Part shown: piece after piece, positions 25,500 through 35,700 of the stretch
Numbering within the stretch: position 1 is the stretch's first letter
Layout: each line of letters starts with the position of its first letter
Origin: Gavia stellata
Taxonomy: Eukaryota > Chordata > Aves > Gaviiformes > Gaviidae
Direction of reading: 5' to 3'
Length of the DNA: 64,000 bases
Assembly (NCBI RefSeq): GCF_030936135.1
Contig: NC_082595.1
Location: 79,952,135-80,016,134 of the forward strand
The notes under the pieces: generated by a model
Databases searched by the model: none
The model's input: only the letters and a program-made list of their open reading frames with translations
What the model was told of the DNA's origin: nothing
Translations under genes and position numbers: made by a program

Positions 25500-28170
25500 T
25501 ATTTGAAAAAGTAGGCCAGAAACCAAAGGATGGATTTGTTCTTGATAAAAGCCTGCTACTAATGATAGCAATACTATTTTGAGGAAGACCAAGAGTTAGC
25601 TTTTTTAATTCTTACACAGAGCAAGCATGTGATAATATAGGAAAAGTGCATGCTTGAAATTTCCTCACAAACAATGCAGATGGTAGTCATATACTGAGAG
25701 CAAGGAGAGCTAATTCAGTAATTTAGGAGTGAATCAGCAGTAGGACAACAGTAAGTTCTGATGACCTTTTTGATGCCAGAAGTAAAAGTCAGCAAAGAAG
25801 CCTTAATGCTATGAAGGAAGAGTTCAACAGTGGCATTACAGTAGATATGATCAAAGCAATGAGTGATAAATATGCAAATAGGACCACATTAAGTTTCTGA
25901 GGGTCAAAAGGATATTTGTTAGATTTTAAATGGTATCTAGCTACCTAAGAATTCCCAGAGCCTCAAAAAATAGCAGTAAAAACAGATATACAAGTATAGC
26001 CTGCAAGATTTCAACATCCCTTGGATGTGACTATCTGAACAGAAGCCTAGGGTAAATATGATTCTAAGGTTTAAGAGTGACTATATCATCTACTGTGAGA
26101 GGAAGGAATTAGTGATGGTAGCCTCTTAGCTTGGGTTAAGAACCCATGCTGAATTACCAGCTATCTGAAAGACCATACTGAAAACAATGGCTTTAAGTAT
26201 TGCCAGAATAAGACCCAACTGCAACTCAGTTAACATAACCAGGAGTTAATCATGAAGATAACATTACCCAACAACTAGGTGAACAGGAAGAAAGCAAGAA
26301 ACAGAACTCAGGGGATCCTACTGAATAACAGAAAGGAGGATGACAGACAAAGGAGCAAAGCTCACACAAAAGGAAAGTAACAGAAACTGAAGCAGACAGC
26401 ATTTTAGAAAAAAGAATCAATTACATTAACAAAAGGAAAAACATACATTCTGAACTAGGACTGACAGAGAAGTCCTAGATGTTTTTCTGTAAATGGTTTC
26501 ATGTTCATGTCCGCAGAACCCAGGATGAAGAGAATCTCTAATGGAACTGGCAATAGGGAACTCCAGACTAACAATAAACACAACCAGAGATGAAAGGGAT
26601 GCCATTAGTGATGCAAGAGGTGAAGGAGACTGTCACAGTCTGGGGAAAGCCACGCAGACAGCTCACAGACTCTGATTAGCTAATAGAGGCAGGTCAAAAA
26701 TTGCTGCCTCAGACATCACTGCATACCAGGACCAGCAAAACTACAACTTTGCCAGACCCCAACAAGTCATGAGTACTCAAACACCATGGATGAAGTGTGA
26801 AACACATTAGGAAAAAACAACCAGCTGCAACTGAAAGAAGTATCTTTCACTCTTCCTCTTCTTTTGATAAAGAAGAAGTTTCAACAAAGGCTGATATAAC
26901 AAGGAAGAGTTCATCAGTGGCATTACATGCTCATGGCAAGCTTGTTTTTCAACTAAAAACTGACCATGTTTTTTTTTCTGAGCCACATGTCTTCTGGAAG
27001 TATATAGAAATCTGGACTTCAGGATACAGCAGAGGCATCTCAACATTGTCCACACAACTCTCCTTCTTATAAGGAAACTTCCTGAACTTAAGGAAAGAAA
27101 TCTACATGGAGTGTCCATATATGACCATCTCTCCATCAAGTGCCTCTAGAACAGTTGAAACTAAAATAAGTTTATCATTCCACACTCTCCCCTCCAACTA
27201 TAAGAAAACCATAGACTTAACTACAGGAGTACAAGCAAAAGCAGATGGCACTACAAAGCTAATACGATACAAGATTTAAAATAAGAATTGCCAGAACAGC
27301 ATGAGACAAGTGCAAATTAAACTTGAAGAGAGAAAGAGAATAAAAAAACAAAACAAAAAAACCAGTTCCCTCAATATTGTAAGCTCACATTGCATCACAC
27401 AGCATTTTCATGTCAGCTTTCCTGAGGGACAGGGTGAAAGCAAGCCATGCCTCTGGCATACAGAGAGACAGCAAGGGATAAGTGGGGTTGAGCAAAAGAG
27501 AAAACAAAGAAGCCTTCAGAAATGCAGTCAGATTTTAGTAAGGAACCCAAGTAAAATAATTTACTAGAAAGATAGAAACTGAATTAGAGGTACTAGCAGA
27601 AGACAGCCTGGTCAAGAGATTGGTAGGTCATCCAGAACCTGAACAGAAAAAACCAAACTCAAGATACATTAAAGCTTGAACTTATAAAAGAAAGCTCTTG
27701 TGACAGACAAGAGGTATGAAAGTATGAAAGAAAAGAACAGCAGATAAAGATACTCAATAAAACCAATATAAGAAGGAGGAAGGTGGAAGTGTCAGCATTG
27801 CTGAACTGAAGTGGCAAGAGATACCAAGCACCAAGGACTAAGGAGACTTACAAAAAATACTTTGACCAGGTGATGGTTAGAAAGAGGGAACTTGGAAAAC
27901 AGGACAAAAACGAGAATTCCAGACTCTGATCTTGAGCAACCCAGCTCTGAGGCCTACGCTATGGAACAACACACATACGGAATTCCATCAGCAAGCAACT
28001 CAGAGCAGCACTCAGCATGGAAATCTCAAGTGCCAATAATACACAAAACATACAAGCACGATTATTCCAGAAAACCACCGGTTACAACAAGTCTTTTACA
28101 CAGTAACCAGAAGTCTGGGGGCAAGAATAGATGTGCTAAAAAATTATTAAGACGAGTTACTTGCAAAATA
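25500..28170. other. Purine-rich, A-rich stretch of unknown origin
   Basis: The plus strand is markedly rich in A and G over about 2.6 kb and contains the 27-bp repeat pair. Short open frames on plus (26797-27072, 27301-27567, 27892-28173) are lysine- and glutamine-rich through composition only. It may be a very old retroelement, but no motif is strong enough to name one. Confidence 0.4.
25814..26927. repeat. Dispersed 27-bp repeat pair in a purine-rich tract
   Basis: AAGGAAGAGTTC(A/T)CAGTG followed by GCATTACA occurs at 25814-25840 and 26901-26927, 26 of 27 bases identical. Weaker similarity seems to extend to the left. The pair sits in a strongly A/G-rich plus strand of unknown origin. Confidence 0.75.
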
Positions 28171-29329
28171 TAAAGATTATTATCTTTGGTGTAATCCATA
28201 TTATATACTTCTTAAGGTTATATACTTGGAAAATACAGTCTTGTTTCTGATGTATCAAACAACAGCATTGTGCAAGGCACTGCACAATTTACATTCATGG
28301 AGAACAAATAGCATGTGCAGATTTGAAAGGGAAATTACAAACATAGTGCCATTTCTGGTTGCTCAAACTAGCTCACCATACCTAACCTCCAGTTGAGGTG
28401 GAGAAGGACTCAACAAGGCAGTTCTGGAGCTAGTCATACAGTGCAAACACCAGTTTTTATTCAGGAAGTATTATAGTTAAAAACAATCACTTACTGTGCA
28501 ATCATCTTGTTTAGGGTAACATCTTAATGAATCGACTCTAGATGAAAGACGGATGTGCTACATTTTTCCATTTCAAAGCCACAGAACCCAAGGTAAATAC
28601 AAATGCAAATACATATCTACTTTTGTGCAGAATAAGACTATAAGACTAAAGAGAGGTAAGATTTGACAGTGATATAATCTTTAAAGTGCCATTCATCACC
28701 AAAGCCAGATCTGTGGCATATTTAACTAGACACAGACATCCAGACTCAAAGAGCCCGGCATTTACCTGACTGAGTCAACGCTGAAGGACATTGTTTTGGA
28801 CACTCAACATCCAACTCATCCGGCGCCTGCCCCTATCATCAGCCAGTGGCATCCTGAAGGCCCACTGACACGGCCCACTCCTGATCAATACCTGGCAGTG
28901 CAGGAAGAGGACGCGGCAGTGAAACTTCAGGAACGGGCTAGGCCAGCCATTGCACAAAGCCCCAGCTGGGGGGTTCCTGACTTTCGGACAGCGTAGCTAC
29001 AGCTCAGCTGACGGAGAAGCGGAAATCGGTTCTCGGCGAAGTTCAGGTTACCTGCCTTCCCTCACCGCCTTCCCCGAGCCGCACAGACTCCTGCTGCCGC
29101 CCCTCCGGGACCCGTGCCGGCCGGGGGGCCCCGCGGCGCCCCGCCGCCCCTGCGGACGTGGAACGGGGCGGCGCCCCTCCCCGGGCCTCGCCGCCGGCCC
29201 CCCGCCCCGAGAGGGGACCCGCCGAGACGGGCGCGGGCGGACCGACGCAGGGCCCGGCGGCAGCGCCCCACCTGGGCCGGGCCGCCCGCCCGCCTCCCCC
29301 GCGCCCCAGGGCCGCCCGCCCCGCCGTAC

Positions 29330-29447
29330 CCTTGGCCTCGCAGTCCGCGCAGTACTTGTTGTCCTCCTCCCGCAGCAGCTTGGCCAGGATGGCCTGGTGT
29401 TGCTCGTTCTGCTTCTGCGCCTTCTCCCGGGAGGAGCGGGTGGCCAT
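29330..29447 (-). CDS. SMAP1: SMAP1 coding exon 1 (small ArfGAP 1), partial gene
   Basis: This exon encodes the first 39 residues plus one base of stromal membrane-associated protein 1, a GTPase-activating protein for Arf6 that acts in clathrin-dependent endocytosis. The protein begins MATRSSREKAQ, continues through LLREEDNKYCADCEAK, and is then cut by a splice donor (G|GTACGG, intron from 29329 downward). CADC supplies the first two cysteines of the ArfGAP C4 zinc finger; the other two and the rest of the domain must lie in later exons. The start codon sits in a strong context, GCCGCCATGG. SMAP2, the closest paralogue, starts differently (MTGKSVKD from memory of the family), so SMAP1 is preferred. 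The exon lies inside a CpG island, and SDHAF4 lies upstream in the same orientation, as in human. Later exons were not found in the 29 kb to the left, so intron 1 probably runs past the window edge. Confidence 0.93.
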
Positions 29448-29945
29448 GGCGGCGGACGGCTCCCCGCGGACGAGCAGCAGCAGCTGGGCTGGAGCTGGGC
29501 CGGGGCGGGCGCGGCACCGCTCGGGACGCGGCGCTCCTGCCCAGGCGCAGCCACGGGAACCGGCTGCCGCGAGCGCCGACTTCCTCAACCGGAACTACTT
29601 ACGGCCGCAGACGCATCCGCCTCCCTCCCCGCCTGCTCGCCCGTTCCCCCTCGAGCGCGCGCACGCCCACCCTGGCCAAGGCAGCCCTGCGCCCGGGTGA
29701 AAAATAGTCCGCCGGGTCCTAATGCGGCGCCGACATATCGCCCCTCCTCGCGGGGCTTCGCAAAGAGTGGCGGCGACGCTGCGCTCCGCCCTGACTCGGC
29801 GTTGGAAGGGCACAGAGGGATGCCTGGGAGTAAGGGTCACCTCGTGAGAGCAGTTAATATCCATCCGCCGGCGGGTGACCCCGCCCTCCAGGTAGCGCTC
29901 GAGCGGAGGGCGGGGCTCGGCGCGAGCCGCTGTCCCTGTGCGGGC

Positions 29946-29982
29946 GGGGCGGGGCGGGGCGGGGCGGGGCGGGGCGGGGCGG
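29946..29982. repeat. (GGGGC)7 microsatellite
   Basis: Seven perfect GGGGC units followed by GG. The plus strand has many adjacent G4 runs and so could form G-quadruplexes. Each unit also forms part of an SP1-type GC box. The tract lies in the SMAP1 upstream region. Confidence 0.97.
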
Positions 29983-30370
29983 TCTGAGGGGCGGCACGCC
30001 CCGCGGCGGGCGGCGGGGTCTGGCGTGTGCGGGGGACAGGGGGTCCGTGCGCCGAGGGCAGCGCCGGGTTCCGGGCAGGGAGCCCAGGAGCAGCCGGACG
30101 TTCTTCCCGTCAGCCGCGTTGTGCCTGCCGCTGTGCCGTGCGCGGCCGTTCGGGCGTGGGGGCCCTTCTCGTAGCCCCGGGGCTCGCTGCGAGGGCCGGT
30201 GCCGCTGCCCTCGGGCCCTGCCGGCCTCAAACCCGCCCGTCTTGGCCTCTCCCCGTTGGGGAGCCCCGGGCAGGAAACCCTGCCTGGGTCGGGGTCCCCA
30301 GGACGTGGCGGCAGTAGCGCAGCTGCCCTCGGTGTGGTCGGCCGAGGCGCTGCGCTTTGTCTGTGGGAAG

Positions 30371-31447
30371 GTGGGTCTGCGCCTTCCGCTGCTGAAAGCC
30401 ATCATTTTACCCTTGGACTATGGGGTATCTGGTAGCCTGTGCCTCTCCGGGTGGCAACCCACGGGTGGTAAATAACCCCAAAACACACAGCCAAGTGATC
30501 CCCCAGTGTGGGTGGTATTAGGTAGTCCTGTGTCCGTGGGGCAGGCGCCTCTTTCCCTAGGCCAATGTTGGGGGGAAAAAAAGCTGTCACAGCCTCTTGA
30601 TTGAATGGACACTGCCACAGTATTAATTTGCCCTCTGAACTTTCTCCAAGAGTACGTGTTTCTGTCTGTAAAAAACTATTATGGGCAGCAGAGACCTTAC
30701 AATGAGGAGACTGGTGGTTTTTCACTCCCGCTGAGGTGGTGTGAGGCTCTGAGGAAGGCAGAGTTGGATCCCAGGGCTGATTGTGAGTTGGACCCAAAGT
30801 ACCTGCAGAAGGTCTAGTCCAGGATGATGTTCTGTGACCAGGACTGCACACCTCTATGCTTTCTCCCTCCTAAGTACCATGTCTCTACTCTCCCCTTTCT
30901 CCATTTTGTATTAGGTCCCTTTGCCTCTGCTGAGTACTCTGTTGAGCCTGTTCACCAGTAACATCCTCTTTGTCAGCTCAATTCTAGCTTGCTTTATTTT
31001 TTTCCCTCTAATCCAACCCTTCTGGAAAGAGCTGACGCCTATATATAGCCTATAAAATACTGAAGTGAGGCAGATGGAAATTCAGGTCTTTTCTCTCTCA
31101 GCCATTAAATAACTGAATCATTCTCTGTATCTTCCTTTTTCTCAGATCCATAGTTAACTAAATTATCCCTTAAGTTTGGAAGAGTTACAACAGAAAGAAC
31201 TGAGAATACTGCACATCAAGTTAATTAGTAGTTAAGCTAGCACCTAACATGGGAGAATGTGTTTAGATCTCCCTCAAATAAAGTAGGGGGTTAAGGTCTG
31301 CCCATAGGCTGGGAGACTGTCCTGGCCAGTGAGTTACTGGGTATGAGGCTGCAAAATGAGGACATGATATTAATTCATAAATCCAAGAGATTGTTTAGCA
31401 TCCTACTTGGAGGCAGGCATTAAGGGTTAAAACTAATCCCAGATTAA
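30371..31447. other. Intergenic sequence next to the SMAP1 island
   Basis: GC content falls quickly away from the CpG island. Open frames here (for example 30402-30851 minus) have no recognisable content. No repeat was recognised. Confidence 0.7.
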
Positions 31448-32768
31448 CAGAATCACAGAATAACTAAGGTTGGAAAAGACCTGTAAGATCATCACATCCA
31501 ACCATCAACCCAACACCACCATGCCCATTAAACCATGTCCCACAATGCCTCGTCCACACGTTCCTTGAACACCCCCAGTGACGGTGACTCTACCACCTCC
31601 CTGGGCAGCTTATTCCAGTGTCTCACCACTCTCTCAGTAAAGAAATTTTTCCTAATATCCAGCCTAAACCTCCCCTGGCACAACTTGAGGCCATTTCCTC
31701 TTGTCCTGTCACTTGTCACTTGGGAGAAGAGACCAACATCCACCTCTCTGCAACCCCCTTTCAGGTAGTTGTAGAGAGCGATGAGGTCTCCCCTCAGCCT
31801 CCTCTTCTCCAGACTGAACAACCCCAGTTCCCTCAGCCGCTCCTCATCAGACTTGTGCTCCAGACCCCTCACCAGCTTCATCACCCTTCTCTGGACACGC
31901 TCCAGCACCTCAATGTCCTTCTTGTAGTGAGGGGCCCAAAACTGAACACAGGATTCGAGGTGCGGCCTCACCAGGGCCAAGTACAGGGGCACGATCACCT
32001 CCCTACTCCTGCTGGCCACACTATTTCTGATACAGGCCAGGATGCCGTTGGCCTTCTTGGCCACCTGGGCACACTGCTGGCTCATCTTCAGCCGGCTGTC
32101 GACCAACACCCCCAGGTCCTTTTCTGCCTGGCAGCTTTCCAGCCACTCGTTCCCAAGCCTGTAGCTTTGCATGGGGTTGTTGTGGCCAAAGTGTAGAACC
32201 CGGCACTTGGCCTTGTTGAACCTCATACAATTGGCCTGGGCCCATCGATCCAGCCTGTCCAGATCCCTCTGCAGAGCCTTCCTACCCTTGAGGAGATCAA
32301 CACTCCCGCCCAACTTGGTGTCATCTGCAAAATTGCTGAGGGAGCACTCGATCCCCTCATCCAGATCATCGATAAAGACCAGCCCCAACACTGAGCCCTG
32401 GGGGACACCACTTGTGACTGGCCACCAGCTGGATTTCACCCCATTCACCACAACTCTCTGGGCTCGGCCATCCAGCCAGTTTTTTACCCAGCGAAGAGTG
32501 CACCTGTCTAAGCCACGATTTGCCAGCTTCTCCAGGAGAATACTGTGGGAGTCAGTGTCGAGGGCTTTACTAAAGTCCAGGTAGACAACATCCACAGCCT
32601 TCCCCTCATCCCCTCGGCGGGTCACCTGGTCATAGAAGGAGATCAGGTTGGTCAAGCAGGACCTGCCTTTCATGAACCCGTGCTGGCTGGGCCTGATCCC
32701 TTGGTTGTCCTGCACGTGCCCGGTAAGCGCCCTCAGGATGAACCTCTCCAATGGTACATAATGGCACA
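31448..32768 (-). mobile_element. 5'-truncated CR1 LINE with open ORF2 reverse-transcriptase end
   Basis: The best-preserved transposon of the window. The 3' end at 31448 carries the CR1 terminal repeat (ACAGAATCACAGAATAAC). The minus strand from 32772 to 31528 is open for 414 codons and encodes most of the reverse transcriptase. Visible motifs are [35 protein letters not shown] (motif A aspartate kept), [20 protein letters not shown] (catalytic FADD), [20 protein letters not shown] and the C-terminal ALWDMV. Between SVLG and DDLDEGIE a few residues are missing compared with other CR1 copies, an in-frame deletion next to the catalytic core. The endonuclease and ORF1 are absent, so it cannot move on its own. 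Confidence 0.96.
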
Positions 32769-35700
32769 ACAAAGTTAAGCTCCAGCTGCTTTACCGCAGT
32801 GCCTAAATCCAAAGACTTACTGCACCAGAAGGAGTGTAAACCAAACGTTAACGTGGCCTGATATTAGCCATACTTGGCTAGGGACTCTGTTAGGGTGCAA
32901 TAGTCCTGGCTGCTTAAACATGACATTAAACAGGACTGCTAGCTGAATGCTTTACCTACAAGCATACAATTGTTTTCCTTTTCTAGGCCAAAGTGGATCT
33001 TTTGTAGAGAAAACTAGCTTCAGCTAGAAGGGCAGCAAATACCTCTATTCCTCGCTGTCATCCAAGGGCTCTGAGGAGCAGAATGCTTTTCAGAAAGGCA
33101 AGACCTGTGGGTAGGAATTCCCTGAGAGAGAAAAGCAGGTGAACTTGCCTCTCATATGCTAGGTAAGCAGCAGCACCGCCATTTTAGAAGAAAATAGTAG
33201 TTGATTTTGTATGTTGTGACAGACTTGACCTATAAATTACATGTAGTCTGAAACTCTCTACCATATTGCCAGAAGGTATCAAATAGCTTTGAGCAATAGG
33301 CTTAATTTAATGTGCATCAGTTTCTCCGATTCTAAAATGAATACAGTGATACTTGCCATGAAAAGTGGCTATTGATCCAGTTCCTGTGCTTGAAAAAACC
33401 TACACAAGTGCAGAGTAAGTGTATTGTTTGGTGTGTGCTTTGGCCCTTAGGGCCTTAAAACTAGATGTCCTGACTGAATATTTCTTGGGTCTAACTCCCA
33501 TTTTGTGTGCGTGCTTGGGTGGATTGATGTGGGATATCCTCTTCAAACTGTCAAGCATGAAGATGTGCTTCTGGTGTTAGCTCTGAAAATTATCCTTTCC
33601 TTCGAAGTACTTATCCATGCTTCTGTAAAGCAGTAGAAGTATGAAATCACCTGCTTCACTATGGGGCTGAGATGAATAGGTTATTAATATTTTAATAGAT
33701 AGTGCTTTGAAAACAGCATGCTGTAGATGCATTATTAGCTGTTTCCCTGAGAGCTCAAACGAATCTAAGGAAGACAAAAATGTATCCCTTCTGTGCCTCT
33801 GCTGCTTTTTCTAGATCCTAAAGAGAAGCATAGTGTTGTAGATGCAAAGTTATTGCCTGAAGCATTTTTCAGAGGGGGAAAAAAAAAAAAGGAAGATGTC
33901 GTTCAGGATACAGTATGATTTATAGAATGAGTTAAGGTCTGCCCACACCATGCCACGAAATATAGTGCAGAGAGGCCAGAGATGTCACTACCTAAGGCTC
34001 CTTCAGAAGGAGAAGATACACAGTTGTCGTGCTGAGCCTGTCAGCTTGGTGCCCTTTGCCTCACCTTTCATTAAGCTCTGCAGAGCACAGCCTATACAAT
34101 CCAGTTTTGGAATGGTTTAAGTACATACTAGTGTGTTTCAAGAGCTGCATCTTCAGAATCCAGTGAGTTTCGTGTGGCTAACTGAATTTTCCATAAAGTA
34201 ACTTAAATACTGGAGTTCTGCAGTTTCCAATGCTAGAGACTGTGTGGAGTTCAGTAAAAGCACAGATTTACCCAGCATGAAAAAGATCTTTCCCTAGCTG
34301 TCACTACTTGTCATCCTGTAGGCTATTCCACTGTTTTGCAGGGATACCTATAGATAACTTGTGAAGTTCATGTTGTCTTATAATCTGATAACTGAAATTC
34401 ACTGAATCTAGACACCTACCTTATTCAGAAATCATCCCATAAACCAGCTTTAAATAGTATTTGCTAATCAGGACAGTATTAGCATAAATTTGACTTAATG
34501 GGGAAGAATTCATCAGGTGCGAAGTTATTAACTGGATTGAAACCAGGTGTTAAAATAGCTGTGCTTTTCTAATGCCTCATCGTCAAAGATCAAAGTCCAG
34601 AAATAAACAGGGCTCCAGTTAGAGTTGTTGAGTTTGAGAATTTCTGATTCATAAGAAACCTGTGTGCTTCAGATGTTTTCATGCTCTGAAGAAAAAAAAC
34701 AATACATACCTATATATAACTTCCTGGGAAGTGGACATTTCAATAATGTTTCTGAAACTCAACTCTTCGAAGTTGGCTGTCCGGGCTGTGGAGCCTGGGC
34801 AGCCCACGGGGTCAGATAACGTGATACCTGCAGTCCTTGGCTGGCAGAGAATGGCAGAACCTGAAAAGTTAACCTTAACCACTGTGTTTCAGCAGGCACT
34901 TTAGATGGAATTTCTATCACAGAATTAAGAAAATCTTGAGCTATGAGCCAGTTACCCTGTCTACCCTTGATAGCCAGTGGAGAGAAACAGACGTTCCTGA
35001 AGGTGGTTTGTCTTGTTCTCAGACAGGTGTCTGACTGGGGTGAGCTGAATTACCATCTGGAAGGGCCTGTGTTAGAAGGAGGTGAATCACTTTCTGGATC
35101 GTTTGTGTCTCCCCATTGACTGTAAAGGGTAGAGAGGGTGACCGTCTTGTACCTGAGTGTACAAAAGTTAGACTTTTAAAATATGAATTATCAGCATTGT
35201 TTTTAATTAATGAGAATTTTTCAGCAATGTACTTTGTGTAGGAGAATTCCTGCCCAGCTCTAATTCTGATATCTTCAATCAAAAAAAAAGAAAGCCACAG
35301 TAACTTCACATTACATGAAATAACATCTGTATCAGGGGATCTACATCTATGCCAAAGGTTTCCTCGTATTTTTTTCTTTGCTTAAAAACAAAAATACAGC
35401 CCCACAAACAAAGTCAACAAAGTGTTAAAAAATGCAATAATATTTTTTACAAAAAAAAAACCAACAAGCCCCAGCCTTTGAAAATCAGAAAATTTTAATT
35501 CTGCTTTGATAAACCTTTTTAATGTTAATATACAAACTATATGTATATTTGAACATAATACATTAAGTTATGCTTTACAAAACTTAAACTATGCAGGACA
35601 GAATGTATTGATACTGTAAAAAGAATCCTTATGCAATCCAAAAGTTGTTAGGGACAAGACTGTCTAAACCATAGTTGAAAATACTAGGTACATAGGAGTA

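Larger units (their letters stand above)
1..29329 (-). other. SMAP1: SMAP1 intron 1 (rest of it)
   Basis: Everything left of the exon 1 donor at 29329 is interpreted as intron 1, which probably continues beyond base 1. Outside the listed elements I see only AT-rich unique sequence in 1122-3886, 4464-10133, 10713-11217, 11824-12377, 13176-13867, 14406-15080, 15684-17181, 20921-21859, 22006-25500 and 28170-29010. Homopolymer runs occur at about 7385 and 8950, and a G-run near 24755. The conserved ArfGAP exon that should follow exon 1 was looked for on the minus strand and not found. Confidence 0.75.
29010..30370 (-). promoter_or_regulatory. SMAP1: CpG-island promoter of SMAP1
   Basis: About 1.35 kb of very GC- and CpG-rich DNA covers SMAP1 exon 1 and about 900 bases upstream. 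It holds many GC boxes and a (GGGGC)7 tract about 500 bases upstream of the start codon. I see no TATA box. The long GC-rich open frames on both strands (for example 28950-29987 on plus) follow from stop-codon depletion and are not proteins. The island extends well beyond the exon on the upstream side, so divergent transcription is possible but not shown. Confidence 0.85.

Noticed and set aside
1..29329. A second SMAP1 exon in the left 29 kb
   Set aside because: I looked on the minus strand for the remaining ArfGAP zinc-finger residues and found none. A short diverged exon could be missed, but nothing supports placing one.
28950..29987. 345-codon open frame on the plus strand and other long frames over the CpG island
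   Set aside because: They are rich in Pro, Arg, Gly and Ala because GC-rich DNA lacks stop codons. The real coding exon here is SMAP1 on the minus strand in another frame.
31618..32196. 192-codon plus-strand frame over the CR1, and its 200-codon counterpart at 39630-40232
   Set aside because: Both are antisense shadows of the CR1 reverse-transcriptase frame. They resemble each other only because the two CR1 copies are homologous.
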